Shown one piece after another: positions 23,201 to 31,600 of a stretch of DNA of 64,000 bases. Each line of letters begins with the position of its first letter. The stretch's first letter is position 1. The translations under genes and the position numbers were made by a program. Where the stretch lies: assembly GCF_037974265.1 (NCBI RefSeq), contig NZ_CP150233.1, positions 2,852,001-2,916,000 of the forward strand. Direction: 5' to 3'. Source of the DNA: Paenibacillus sp. FSL R5-0623. GTDB lineage: Bacteria; Bacillota; Bacilli; Paenibacillales; Paenibacillaceae. Below the pieces are notes generated by a model. The model saw only the letters and a program-made list of their open reading frames with translations. It did no database searches and was not told the DNA's origin.

Positions 23201-25237
23201 AGTGTGACTGCTGTTCTGGACGATACATTCAGACTTAAATGGTCTTATAACAGTAACGTACTGGATTCAGATCTGATGAATGGTCTGGGTAATCATGTTC
23301 TCTATGTGGCGGAGCAAATTAGTGCAAACCAGAATATTCGTGTAAGCGAAATTGCTCTTATTGGCGAGCAGGCCCGCCATAAGATGGAGTTGTTATCCCA
23401 TGGCCCGATGACACCATTTCCCAAAGAAAAGACATTATCTCAGCTATTCGACGAACAGGCAGAGCGAACTCCAGATGCAGTTGCACTGGTAATGCAAGAA
23501 AAACAGTTCACCTACCTGGAGCTGCAAGAGAAATCAAATCAGATGTCGGAACGTTTGCGCATGCGAGGCATTCAAAATTCATCCATCGTAGGACTGATGG
23601 TACAACGCTCTTCCGAGATGATTATAAGTATTCTTGGAATTCTCAAATCCGGAGCAGCCTATTTACCGATCGATCCCGAATGGCCAAGAGCACGAATTGT
23701 GCACATGCTGCATGACAGCGCTGCAGCCTTGCTACTTACGGAGGAACAATGGATGGAGGATTTCACAGGCGTCACTGAAGTCATGAATGTACATGCGAAT
23801 GTTGAAGACACCATCCGATTAGAGAGCATAGGCATGAAGGAATCAGCACCAACCTTGGCATCCGAAGATGAGGCTGGAGACGATCTGGCCTATATTATCT
23901 ACACCTCGGGCTCTACGGGGAAACCAAAAGGTGTAATGATCTCCCATGCCAATGCCATTCGGGTAGTGAAAGATACGAATTATATTCAGATCTCTTCCTC
24001 TGATTCAATATTGCAGATCTCAAATTATGCTTTTGATGGCTCGATATTTGACATCTTTGGAGCGCTATTAAACGGCGCGAGGCTGGTCATGATTGAACAG
24101 GAGACCCTGCTGGATATCAACCAATTGTCTAAAGTGATGACAGAGGAGAGAATTACGGTCTGTTTCATGACGACTGCATTGTTTAACTTGCTGGTTGATC
24201 GTGCGCCTCATTGTTTGCTGGGACTTCGGAAACTTCTGTTTGGAGGGGAGCGGGCTTCTGTCTCCCATGCCCAGAGAGCTCTTGTCCATATGGGAACAGA
24301 TAAACTGATCCACGTATATGGTCCTACGGAAAGTACAGTATTTGCAACAAGTTACCCTGTACAAGCTATAGGTGACAATGATGGAATTCTTCCGATTGGC
24401 AAGCCCATTGCGAACACATCTGCATGGATTCTGGACGACAATCAACAGTTTGTTCCAAATGGAGTACCTGGAGAGCTCTATCTCTCAGGTGATGGATTAA
24501 GTCTCGGTTATCTGAACAATGAAGAGCTGACCGAAGCCAAATTTGTCAACAACCCTTATCAGCTCCATGGACGAATGTACCGCACTGGAGATCGGGTGCG
24601 TCGACGGTCTGACGGAACGATTGAATTCCTGGAGCGGATGGATCATCAGGTGAAACTGAGAGGTTATCGGATCGAACTTGGGGAGATCGAACAGGTCCTG
24701 ATTTCACATGAGCTTGTCCGTGAAGCCATGGTTGTAGCTGTCAAAGATTCGGGTGGGCAGGATGCATTGTGTGCTTACCTTACCGTCCTGCAGGAAGTCA
24801 GCCGGATGGATATGCAGTCCTTTATGGAAGCCCGTTTGCCAGGTTATATGGTCCCATCCTATTTCAAGGTATTGGAGCAGTTTCCGCTTACGCCAAACGG
24901 GAAAATAGATCGCCAAGCGTTGCCTCGACCTGAGATAGCAGTCAAATCAGAGACAACGTATGAAGCGCCTTCCAATTATGTGGAGGAACAGTTAATAAAC
25001 ATATGGGAAGAGGTACTGAATGTGAAGCCAATTGGCACCGCCCACCATTTCTTTGAATGCGGTGGGAATTCCCTGAAAGTGATGCATGCAGTTCAGCTGA
25101 CTAACCGAAAGTTCCAAATGGAATTGAAAATCAGCCAATTTTTTGAATATCCAACGATTAAACAACAGGCCATTCATATATTGAGCGGTAGTACAGCTGG
25201 CCCTGATGTGAATGAATATGTGGAAGAAGAGATTTAA
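9404..25237 (+). CDS. bacA: bacitracin synthetase 1-like NRPS, modules 1-5 (A-PCP / Cy-A-PCP / C-A-PCP / C-A-PCP-E / C-A-PCP)
   Basis: A 5277-residue NRPS with five modules, almost the same size and domain order as BacA of the bacitracin system. It starts with A-PCP and no C domain, so it initiates the chain. The second module has a heterocyclization domain (D755-x4-D760-x2-S763) instead of a normal C domain and a cysteine-type pocket, and no oxidase domain, so it should form an aminoacyl-thiazoline. Module 4 carries an epimerase. Predicted product: Ile/Val-thiazoline(Cys)-Leu-D-Glu-Ile, the bacitracin N-terminal pentapeptide. All PCPs have the phosphopantetheine Ser (for example Ser563 and Ser1605). 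The ATG at 9404 follows GGAAGG by 8 bases. The last PCP ends close to the C-terminus, leaving a short acidic tail that should dock with the next protein, 152 bases downstream. Assignment to the family is strong; the symbol is by architecture and pocket match, not a database search. Confidence 0.93.
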   Translation: MITGHSNIRENPTVNENRTDYPRNHTIHQLFQEQARLHPDAIAVASDTIQYTYKEVDQYSNQIAALLRQKGADRDKIIGIMLERSPEMIIALIAVLKSGASYLPIDSETPGERVNYMLKDSGACMLLTSHPKENYIECIGLEVIHPTIEDYCDFPSDALTDINQAEDPAYIIYTSGSTGLPKGVVISHRSAIRVVCNTNYITITEQDRMLQMSNYSFDASVFEIFGALLNGARLVIIQKEEALHMPSLARSIEKNGITVMFITTAFFNAIVEREISCFQSVRKVLFGGERVSLTHVKKALDYMGSDKLIHVYGPTESTVFATYHPVNEIEKEALTVPIGTPVANTSVLVLDEHDHPVPVGAAGELCISGDGLALGYLNNDELTEQKFIPHPFFTSERMYRTGDLVRWTPEHTLEFLDRMDQQVKLRGFRIELGEIETHLSRHDAVAEAFVMMRTNDAGHAYLCAYMVLNQETSIEELRLFLEQRIPEYMVPSYYVKLELLPLTANGKINKSELPEPDSSIHSGREYVAPTTELEQHLSMIWKDVLQIEQLSVNDSFAHLGGHSLNAIEVIARIKEDLSASLPLNQLFRLGTIQNIATFLEENNDEDNTEAYFTDQGDPANMLEPFGLTGIQLAYLIGRDPAFELGGAATNFTVEFEAEADMDLVNATLQKLINRHPILRTVVYENGTQQILKSLPLYTVEVIDVSEWDTAYRSSQMEAERQRMMTKVIVPSDWPLFEMKAYRMSENQYYFYLNLDPLICDDSSLKLLIKEFKWLYANGDQELPELQYNFRDYVQAMARFKQSARYFKDQRYWMDKLEDFPGSPTLPLKCNPADINVPQFSKFSNFITGEHWNKLKQQARQHNVTPTSILCAAYAYVLAHWSNQERFGVNLTVFNRIPFHEDVKRMAGDFTTLMLLDIDAQKSLNSFWTFTESVQHSLLDALDHRHYDGVDFIRQLGKKHDIHKRAVMPIVFTSVLNENVEDSFDALFNFDQIKYFSTRTSQVYIDNQVYEINGGLYITWDFVDQLFEQEVIESMFQQYLNILNQVISATQVTKLELSQASRQLIKQYNDTSKPFTLKPLHDLLTATATRLGDRVAIQHHERSICYIELERRSNQIARYLIDHGVQRGDYIGVYGKRCIDTVVNIFGVLKAGAAYIPLDPDYPEERKQYIREKANCKFFIMPELYETESLETYSAESINSGVTNDDMAYVIFTSGSTGKPKGVQIKHGAAANTILDMNERFNVTSNDRMMGISSLCFDLSVYDIFGAVSCGACLVLIDDQRDMFQLKNVIEQEKITIWNSVPALMDMCVDLYSPGEKNNDLRLVLLSGDWISLRLPQKIVDVFPESEVVSLGGATEASIWSIYYPITAVSEQWKSIPYGRPLANQQIHVLNRLLQPCPVDVEGELYIGGSGVASGYLHDEEKTRQSFIVHPQLGYIYKTGDFGVLRSEGYVEFLGRKDSQVKIKGYRVELGEIENVLLQADDVQKAAVIDVADENGVKSLFAFVVTDQDVDTLPLKALLQSKLPNYMVPSMFLNVDEVPLTANGKVNKATLEQVARQHQLTVREHAVVDTEPVNSIQEQLLQIWSDVFGLKQIGLNVSCFDLGGDSLKIMAMVAEVKKRLHVEVPIGEMFRNDTIYSLEQYLVTKAHVKPAVIIEKLSRRDRYKASAAQRSMYTLSLLENNRGAYHIPMALLMEGEVHFVRLERALQTFIERHEILRTGFEVIEDELVQTVHTNVTFELEYDDLGELDTDDHELVRLTSNLCKQSTQAFDLRQPPLMRAKLVRIGHGRHLFIINFHHIVADGTSQGILMNELLELYSGSILPDVDVHYQDYTAWQEQYSHSDEMAKQEAYWLDIYSSTPPTPELPYDFKRPEVNRYEGNNIYNHLGESLTRDIRQLAKDTGSTLYMVMLSAYFLLLHRYTHEKDLVVGTAASGRLHEPLQHMFGVFVNTIALRNQMNESDTVRQFIEQIKQSTVVSFEHSEYAFDELVRKTGAQREVNRNPLFDTMFSLENASLFTREKEGMQVSPVMFNLDNAKFDLTFNILEFENEIVLNVEYSTDLFGQETIQRMSDNYIALVGNMISGLEQPLSEIESVSPRERDQLIHTFNPPSMEYPLHQTVDELFEQQVRRTPDHVALVMGENHVTYRELNQRSEQLADLLRKKGVRDNNIVGVLTERSIDAVIGMLAVLKAGGAYLPIDPAYPNDRIHYMLEDSQTQWVLTPKERFEHVVQGKESSVHLIDLQTELLQADEFLVSSSLVPIRGQSRDLAYVIYTSGSTGQPKGVMVSHQSLVHLCTWHRKRYQITDADRSASYASLSFDAFVWELFPYLLSGASVHLIQDEIRLDVVRINDYFHQHQISIAFLPTAICEQFIRQENRSLRTLLTGGDKLNYFESQNYEVVNNYGPTENTVVTTSFTIDQMYSNIPIGRPLPNTNVFILSGSDQLSPIGVPGELCISGAGLAKGYLNRPQLTAEKFVQHPFNPEQRMYRTGDWVRWLSNGNIEYLGRMDDQVKIRGFRIELGEIEHLLLQNPGVLEATVVAHTDPAGSTFLCGYVVCHERYPVGFIDEIKEELTRCLPSYMVPAHLVIMDRLPLTANGKVNRKALPIPTLSDNRTAIAYEPPRNPVEIALVTLWQDILKIGNVGVHDRFFDIGGHSLLATILISRLHKEMQVEMPLVQIFRTPTIRGMAQFILDHKKSKYTSIPHAPLQSLYDLSAAQQRIYILSNLDPTDTAYNMPLAMKLKGSINKKQLNEAFSCLIARHESLRTSFVMNQGKPAQRIMPSVDFEVQYSSLHTAGEPPVLSEWVQPFSLEKAPLMRAELVQTKADEHVLLFDMHHMISDGISIGILLHELAEFYNGKKLPPVSTQYKDYSLWVHERQSSSDSMRHEKYWADVLKEEVPVLDLPLDFARPKTKTFNGDQIRLHLDETLTVALEQLANDQGATMYMLFVSAFTTLLSRYTGQEDILIGTPVSGRNHDDLNRVVGMFVNTIVLRNAPLGHYTFQQYLEQVKENTLQAYEHQEYPFERLVEQVDVKRDPSRNPLFDVMLVQNTDHLDLQMNDVEAVLLEDGIQRSKFDMTARMNKTNLSWNLELEYNTDVFREERIQRFAEHFVEILRQIAAAPEVRLDQLDILTQPEKTVLTGFNPPRQAYERDKTLVQMFMEQVEHNPDNIALVFENEQLTYRMLNERANVLACELRQEGAGPNHIVAVMVERSINMIVAIVGVLKSGAAYMPIDPELPTERKRYMLTDSGARLLCTADHSMVDDLVFVGTVILLDELDRSGLREPVREPDMINHSSDAAYVIYTSGSTGKPKGVVVEHYNVHNLVDGLVEAIYQHYETPLNIALIAPYIFDASVKQIFAALLLGHALHIVPKSTVWEADLLLNYYAHHHIHVSDGTPAHLKLLTLASNGCKQQYELQELIIGGDVLTFDLLDEVYTTLPGMRANVTNVYGPTECTVDAAWNRIMYGIGERSGTIPIGRPIRNTSILIMDRYNRPQPVGVPGELCISGEGVARGYLNQPDLTAEKFVDSPVDNDRKMYRTGDTAKWLPDGTIEFVGRQDDQVKIRGYRIELGEVEYQLTRLEVIQEAYVNAGQDDSGNDYLCAYIVITDPGISIMDVREKLELQVPSYMIPAHFVKMDHLPRTVSGKVDRSRLPEPGNSILDDSKYESPRNDKEQKLVQIWENILNLDCIGIHHNFFVMGGDSIKALQTISGLSKLGLKVEMKDLFANPTIRQLSPYVKQSQFHSTGNVEVTGEVFLTPIQQRFFARNHTEHNHYNQAFMLFRQEGFDENTIRLSFEKLMEHHDGLRMVYEYNSSGEMTQTIRSYREGMFEFSVVDARGVAQPEVFIEEQASLLQKKMRIHEGQLVKLRLFRLDEGEHLLITIHHLVMDGVSWRILLEDFEWLYMQGVEQKPFDVGPKTVSYQQFAAALKSYSKHHLLQKEQAFWNKVSSVYTPFLDSQSQTTYTVNDHGHSATLVSELDREQTGWLLQQTNRAYQTEINDILLTALMLSVTEMTAQARFKIMLEGHGRQALATEMDLSRTVGWFTSVYPVVFDLFQEPELPEAIKTVKETLRAVPNKGIGYGILKYMAADQHGFADEKEAPILFNYMGELDSSLERSLFSSSYIPVGQTVGGQLIRAHDFEINAVVIDGKFTIHTTYSDGVYEAGIAEKLNRLFMYNLYQIVQHCRNKQGAERTPSDYGKHPVSIAELEAIQNRVDPLVISKIYPLTLMQSGMLYHSLEQETSHAYFEQVFVELKGNVDVEILKYSLGRVIQRHEGLRSIFEYHLVQQPRQLIIDQQQVEWLMLDWTGKSQDEQLQRMEQFMTDDQERGFDLSRELLIRFCLISRGADAFTLVISHHHILLDGWCLDILIREMFEIYASQQAGQPEMLEETRPLGDYLDWLDQQNKEEALAYWKQYLQGYYERVSLPKTGTNLDTAAPTLREQGIQFPRELTSRLKQFAVNNQVTFNALIQAIWGMVLCRYSGTEDVIYGTVISGRDADVEGIENMVGLFINTIPTRIKLEPEELFADALRRVQQEGMEGQKYGYVHLADIQDQSELKADLLDHVLVFQNFGNEQAAGLVAEQGTGVTLERVYGNEHTHYDLSVTAVLDDTFRLKWSYNSNVLDSDLMNGLGNHVLYVAEQISANQNIRVSEIALIGEQARHKMELLSHGPMTPFPKEKTLSQLFDEQAERTPDAVALVMQEKQFTYLELQEKSNQMSERLRMRGIQNSSIVGLMVQRSSEMIISILGILKSGAAYLPIDPEWPRARIVHMLHDSAAALLLTEEQWMEDFTGVTEVMNVHANVEDTIRLESIGMKESAPTLASEDEAGDDLAYIIYTSGSTGKPKGVMISHANAIRVVKDTNYIQISSSDSILQISNYAFDGSIFDIFGALLNGARLVMIEQETLLDINQLSKVMTEERITVCFMTTALFNLLVDRAPHCLLGLRKLLFGGERASVSHAQRALVHMGTDKLIHVYGPTESTVFATSYPVQAIGDNDGILPIGKPIANTSAWILDDNQQFVPNGVPGELYLSGDGLSLGYLNNEELTEAKFVNNPYQLHGRMYRTGDRVRRRSDGTIEFLERMDHQVKLRGYRIELGEIEQVLISHELVREAMVVAVKDSGGQDALCAYLTVLQEVSRMDMQSFMEARLPGYMVPSYFKVLEQFPLTPNGKIDRQALPRPEIAVKSETTYEAPSNYVEEQLINIWEEVLNVKPIGTAHHFFECGGNSLKVMHAVQLTNRKFQMELKISQFFEYPTIKQQAIHILSGSTAGPDVNEYVEEEI
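11216..14360 (+). other. NRPS module 2: Cy-A(Cys)-PCP, thiazoline formation
   Basis: The first domain opens with the cyclization-type IGR-x4-ELGG segment and has the Cy signature D-x4-D-x2-S (D755, D760, S763) in place of HHxxxDG. The A pocket reads D-L-Y-N-L-S-L-I-W, identical to the published Cys code. PCP Ser1605 lies in GGDSL. Together these should condense residue 1 with Cys and close the ring to a 2-aminoalkyl thiazoline, the pharmacophore of bacitracin. Confidence 0.9.
14361..17490 (+). other. NRPS module 3: C-A(Leu)-PCP
   Basis: The C domain is of the LCL type with HHIVADG near 14788. The A pocket reads D-A-W-F-L-G-N-V-V, identical to the classic Leu code. The PCP has GGHSL. No epimerase is present, so L-Leu is expected. 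Confidence 0.9.
17491..22020 (+). other. NRPS module 4: C-A(Glu)-PCP-E, D-Glu
   Basis: The LCL-type C domain has HHMISDG. The A pocket is D-A-K-D-I-G-V-V-D, a glutamate code whose Lys at position 239 can pair with the side-chain carboxylate. PCP (GGDSI) is followed by an epimerase (about 20640-21990) with HHLVMDG, EGHGR and RTVGWFT. This gives D-Glu, the residue that helps hold zinc in bacitracin. Confidence 0.9.
22021..25237 (+). other. NRPS module 5: C(DCL)-A(Ile)-PCP
   Basis: The C domain has HHILLDGW and the LTLMQSGMLYHS start seen in domains that accept a D-residue donor, in keeping with the preceding epimerase. The pocket is D-G-F-F-L-G-V-V-F, one residue from the Ile code. The protein ends about 17 residues after the PCP. 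Confidence 0.87.
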
Positions 25238-25278
25238 CAGTTCGTTCTTTAAATTCAATAAATGACTCAATGATCCGA

Positions 25279-25340
25279 GAGAGACTGCATCACGTATTGA
25301 TTGCCCCTTCATTAGACGAGATGTAAAGGTGCAGTTTCTC
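25279..25340 (+). other. imperfect inverted repeat in the NRPS1-NRPS2 gap
   Basis: In the 152-base gap, 25279-25289 (GAGAGACTGCA) can pair with 25330-25340 (TGCAGTTTCTC): eleven pairs including one G-U, with a 40-base loop. No U-tract follows, so it is not a Rho-independent terminator. It could be an mRNA structure ahead of the next ribosome site or chance. No promoter is evident in the gap. Confidence 0.3.
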
Positions 25341-25389
25341 CCGGAATTCCATGTCTTAGGCGTCATACTGAAAGGAATGGTGAATTCCT

Positions 25390-28300
25390 ATGAACATTGC
25401 GGAGTTTATGAATCTTTTACAGAGAAGAAATGTGAAATTGTACCATCAAGACGGGAAAATCAAAATGATTGGACCGCGTGAGGAAATCAATGCTGATCTT
25501 AAAACACAGATTAAAGAACACAAACAGGCTCTAATTCAGTTCCTGGTCCATCAGGAAGAAGTGTGGAATGCGCCTATTCCAAAGGCTCAAGAATCGACCA
25601 ACGAGATGTACCCCCTGTCCAGAGCTCAGAAAAGAATGTATATTCTGCATCAAATGAACGATCAGGGAATTGCTTATAACATTCCAATGGCGGTGAAGCT
25701 GACGGGTCATCTCGAACTGGATTTACTTGAAGAAGCGATTGGGCGCGTGATGGAGAGACATGAAGCACTTCGAACGTCATTTGTGGATGATCGGGGTGAG
25801 CCTGCTCAGAAGATTCACCCTAAAATTCGGTTTAAGCTTGATTTCAGTGAACGGAATGATTTAGATATTTTGGTCAAGATCAAACAATTTATTCGACCTT
25901 TTGATCTAACGCAGGCTCCGCTGCTGCGGGCGGAACTGGTTCGCTTGGATCAAGATCAGCATGTACTGCTCATGGATATGCATCATATTGTATCCGATGG
26001 GATGTCATTTGCGCTGTTTTTGAATGAACTGGCTGAACTGTACAGTGGAAAACCGTTGACACCTGTTTCCATCCAGTACAAGGACTATGTAGCATGGGAG
26101 AAAGCCAAAGAACGTTCAGGTGATCTGAAGAAGCAGGAGACATATTGGCTGGATACGCTGAGTGGGGAACTGCCACAGCTTCAAATGCCTCTGGATTATG
26201 CCCGCCCGCCAGAGCAAAATTATGCCGGTCAGCGAATGGTTACCCAATTGGATCAGGAATTAACGAGAAATTTGCAGCGTCTTGCCGATGAGCATGACGT
26301 AACGATGTACATGCTGCTTTTATCAGCCTACGCAGTCCTTTTATCTAAATATACTGGACAGAAAGACATTATCGTGGGTACCCCGATCGCAGGCAGGTCG
26401 AATGAACATCTCAAATCAGTAATGGGTTTGTTCACCAATACAATAGCAACAAGACATAACATCGACCCGGAGCAGACATTCGTCGCGTTTTTGAATCAGG
26501 TGAGAAGGCATACCTTATCTGCATATGAGAATCAGGATTATCCTTTTGATGAACTGATTGAAAAACTGAACTTACCCATGGATCGGAGCAGACACACACT
26601 GTTTGATACAATGTTTGATTTGCAGCACGCCGAGGATTATGTGTTCCAACTTGGTCAGCTTCAAGCGGAAATGTGTGAATTCGATCTACCGGTCTCCAAA
26701 TTTGATCTCAGTCTCACCGTAATTCATTACGGAAGTCACATGAAACTGGATCTGCAATATGCTTCCGAATTGTTTGCCAAAAATAGCATGGAACGTTTTT
26801 TAAGTCACTTGATGAATGTATTGAATGAGATTGCGTTGAACGCCACGCAAAAGGTAAGTCAGCTTCGCATGTTGTCCAGTCAGGAAGAGGATCAGGTGTT
26901 GCTGCAGTTTAACAGCAAGCGAGTGGATTCGTACCAGGGTACCTTAAATGATTGGTTTGAAAAACGCGCTGTATCTACACCTGAACGGATCGCAGTAGTC
27001 CACGGGGAAAAATCCATGTCGTATAAGCAGCTTAATGAACGAGTAAACAAGCTGGCACGCCTGCTTCGAATGAGAGGGGTAAAGCCCAATTCGATCGTTG
27101 GTGTTATGGTGGAGCGTTCCTTGGATATGATTGTTGGGATACTTGCAGTTCTTAAAGCGGGGGCTGCATATATGCCGATTGATCCTGAACTGCCTGATGA
27201 CCGAGTATTATACATGCTCAGGGATAGCGAGGCCGTGTTGCTTTTGAACGGGTGTCCTTTGAGAGACAAGCTCCACATCACATCCGAGCTGGCGATGGAC
27301 GACCCGGAAATTGAACGTATGGAACCACACAATCTGGAAGGTGTTAATGAGCAAGAAGATTTGGCCTACGTGATTTACACTTCCGGTTCAACGGGTGCAC
27401 CTAAAGGGGTCATGACCACTCATGGAAATGTATTGAACTATATTTCTACATTTTTGGACAGAGTACCGCTAACAGAGGAGGATGCGGTTCTCCAGGTAGT
27501 GTCCTTTTCTTTCGATGCGTTCACTGAGGAAGTATTTCCGTTGCTGGCTGTATCCGGGCGTATTGTCCTGAGTGACAAGTTAAACGAAACGCATGTGGAT
27601 GACCTGGTTATGCAGATTGAAAAAGAGAACATCACTGTCTTAAGCTGTTCCCCGCTCCTTCTAAACGAGTTGGACAAAAACAGGCATCTGCGTCCACATG
27701 CCAACATGAAATTTATCAGTGGCGGGGATGTCCTGAAATACGAATATGTCCGGAATATGGTAGGTTCGGCTCAGGTGTACAATTCATATGGACCTACCGA
27801 AGCAACGGTATGTGCTACATATTATCGTGTGATGCCACAGGACGAAGGAAGAGTGTCAATTCCCATAGGCAGTCCTCTTGGTAACTATGAGGTGTTTATA
27901 CTTGATGAACATCAACAACCCGTTCCGATTGGTGTAGCAGGGGAATTATATATCGGCGGAGCAGGGGTTGCTAAGGGATATCTCAACCTTGCCGAGCTCA
28001 CACAATCCCGTTTTGTAGATCATCTGCTTGCATCGGGGAACAAAATGTACCGCACCGGGGATATGGGGAGATGGCTTCCGGATGGAAATATCGAGTTTCT
28101 TGGAAGAAATGATGAACAGATTAAAATCAGAGGATATCGCGTTGAAATTCGGGAAGTGGAGCATCATCTGGCAGATCATCCCGATGTAAGCGACGCTGTA
28201 GTTATAACTCAAAAAGACCAACAGGGTCAGCTCTGCCTATGCGCGTATATTGTCTGGAATTCGCCAGAACATGGACATGGCTTTGATGAACTGAAAACAC

Positions 28301-28680
28301 ATGCGAGAGAACGATTGCCAGCTTACATGATTCCTTCATGGTTTGTAAGATTGGAGCAAATTCCGCGTACCCTCAATGGTAAAGCGGACCGTAACGTTTT
28401 GCCCCATCCCGATGTGGACAGCATGGCCAATACGACGTATGTGGCCCCAAGCAATGAGCTGGAATGTATATTGGCATCCATTTGGGAAGAGATATTGGAA
28501 CTTCGGCCGATTGGTGTAGATCATAGCTTTTTTGAACTGGGTGGTCAGTCTTTGAGAGCATTTGCCATGATGTCAGCCATTCAGAGAAAGTTAGAGCTTC
28601 GGATTACACTCAAGGATATCTTTAACATGCCTACAATCAGGCAGCTGGCTGCATGGCTTCTAACAGTGGAGACACAGCGC
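25390..28680 (+). other. NRPS module 6: docking-C-A(Lys)-PCP
   Basis: The C domain has MHHIVSDG. The A pocket reads D-A-E-S-I-G-S-V-C, the lysine code known from BacB; the Glu at 239 suits an amino side chain. PCP has GGQSL. In bacitracin the Lys6 side chain is the nucleophile for ring closure by the terminal TE, and keeping Lys here supports the same cyclization. Confidence 0.88.
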
Positions 28681-31600
28681 ACTTGCCCAATCCAAAAGGC
28701 AAACGAAAAGCCGTATTATCCATTGTCCGCAGCACAGCGCAGACTTTACATTCTGGATCGGGTGCAGCAAACGGGTTTGATGTATAACATGCCACTTATT
28801 ATCCGTTTATCCAAAGAAGCTGAACAGGTACGAATGGAGCAGACATTGCTTGAAATGATTCATAGACATGAAGGGCTGAGAACTTCTTTTACAGAAATCG
28901 ATGGTGAGCCCGTGCAGCGTATTCATGCCCAAGTGAACTTCAATCTTCTTGTAGGCAGCGGGTTGCAAAAGGATTTCGATCCGTTCATACATTCATTTAT
29001 CCAACCCTTTGATCTGGAGAAAGCCCCTTTGTTCAGAGCTGCATTATGGCGAACAGAGACCAGCCAATATTTATGTCTTGATATGCATCATTTGATTTCA
29101 GACGCGGTGTCCATCGATAACCTTATCCAGGAAATAGGGCAAATCTATGAACATAAACAATTGGCACCATTAACCCTTCAATATAAAGATTATGCTGAAT
29201 GGTCTCTGGCCCCGGAACAACAGGAACAAAGGCAAGAGCACCAGCAATACTGGACAGACATGCTTAAAGGTGAATTGCCCGTGTTAAATTTGCCGCTTGA
29301 TTTCTCCCGACCTGCGATTCAGAGTCATGAAGGAAACCGGCTTCAATTTGCAGTGGATTCCGAACTGACACAAAAACTGCGTTTGCTGGCTGCCGAAAAC
29401 GGTGTAACGCTGTTTGTTTTGCTGTTAACCGCATATACGATACTTCTTGCCAGGTACACTTCCCAGGATGACATCATTATAGGGACTACGGTGGCAGGAC
29501 GAGAGCATCCGGAATTGGAAGATATGGTGGGTATGTTTGTTAATACGCTGGCATTACGCTTCTATCCTGAACCCGATATGTCCTTGCAGCAGTTGCTTCA
29601 TCATATTAAGGATACTACGCTTGAGGGCTTTGCCCATCAGGACTATCCGTTTGATGAACTGGTAAGCAAACTTGAAGTGAAAAGGGATGCAAGCCGGAGT
29701 GCGCTATTCGATACACTGTTTACTCTTCAGGCTGAACAGACAACGGGAATGGACGCTAATGATTTGCTGGCTGAATACTATCCGTTCAGTCATCCCACCG
29801 CCAAGTTTGATCTGAGCGTAACCGCGTTGGAGACAGCGGAGGGTATAGAGATGTTTTACGGGTATGCCTCCAGGCTGTTCAAAGAAGAGACCATTGAGAA
29901 ACTGGCCGGGCATTATAACGAAATTTTGAAAGAGATTGTAAAAGATACTCAACGCACCATTGGTAAGATCAACCTGGTGACGGAAAAGGAAAGGGAGCTG
30001 CTGCTGTACCAGTTCAACAACAATGTTCGGGACTACGCCCAACGAAAGTCCGTTCCGGAACAGATTGAAGACCATGCAATTCATTTTCCCAATAAAGTAG
30101 CTGTTGTATATGATGGGCAACAACTAACCTATAGCGAACTGAATGAACGGGCTACCGATGTTGCGGAAGCTCTGCTGGATCTTGGATTGCATAAAGAAAT
30201 GCCTGTAGGCATTATGATGGATCGTTCATTGGAAATGATGGTTGGTTTACTCGGTATTCTCAAATCGGGTGGGGCATATATGCCTTTGGACCCTGCCTTT
30301 CCCGAGGAACGTATTCGCTACATGCTGGAGGATAGCGGTGCCAGCGTGGTTGTAACTCAAGCACACTTGTTATCCCAAGTGAACAGAGTCGGGGTTTCCT
30401 GTGAAACCTTGGTGGTTGACGATCATTGCTCACCAATACAGAGCATTCGGGAGAAGGGTGGAAGATCGGCTCGGCATGGCGTGTCAAAAATAAAACATGA
30501 TGAACATGATCTGGCCTACATCATTTATACTTCAGGCTCAACCGGATTGCCAAAAGGTGTATTAATTGAGCATGGATCATTCGCCAATTTATGTTATGGC
30601 TTCAGTGAATCTCAGCAGATCACGGAGCGAGATCGTGCAGCTAATTATTTGCAAATTACTTTTGATGGGTCTATTATCGATATTTTTCCGACATTGGTGA
30701 TGGGGGCCGAGCTGCACATCATCCCATCTCAGCTGCGCCTGGATATGTCACGGCTAAATGCATATTTGAATGCACACTCCATTACATTGATCACGTTGCC
30801 GCCTAAGGTGTGTGAAGTTTTTATCCATCAACCTAATACCTCATTGCGTTTGCTAATTGCTGGAGGAGAACAGCTGAAACTTTCGTTTCTTCCTGACTAC
30901 CCCCTGATTAATGCATATGGGCCTACCGAGAACACCGTCGCTACCACCTACCAACGGGTAGATCAGGTTCACGGCAATATTCCGATTGGCAAGCCGCTCC
31001 CCAACATCTGGACGTACGTGATGAATAGTGATCATCAACTGTGTCCAGTTGGTGTAGCAGGAGAGTTATACATTGCCGGCAACAGTGTAGCCCGGGGCTA
31101 CCTTAATAATCCGGACATGACTTCGGAGAAATTTGTGGACAACCCGCATGAACCCGGCGGCAAAATGTACCGGACAGGTGATCTGGTGCGCTGGCTGCCT
31201 GGTGGCCAACTGCAATTTATGGGGCGTACCGATCAACAGGTGAAAATCCGTGGATACCGGATTGAGCTTGGCGAGATCGAGCAACAACTGCTGAAACATC
31301 CGGCCATCCGGGAAACAGCGGTTCTGGCTCATCAGGACCCGCAGGGAAATGGGGCGCTGTGCGCCTATGTTGTAGCCGAAGGTGAAGCAGTGTGGACAGC
31401 TGCTACTGTTCGGGACTGGCTGGAAGCGGAACTGCCGGATTATATGATCCCGGCCTATGTGGTGCAACTGGATCAGCTGCCGCTGACGTCCCATGGCAAG
31501 CTGGACCGCAAGGCGTTGCCGGAGCCGGACCACCATCTGCCTGCCGGGCCGGAGATGGAAGCACCGCGTAGCGAGGTGGAGCGCATACTGGTGGAAGTTT

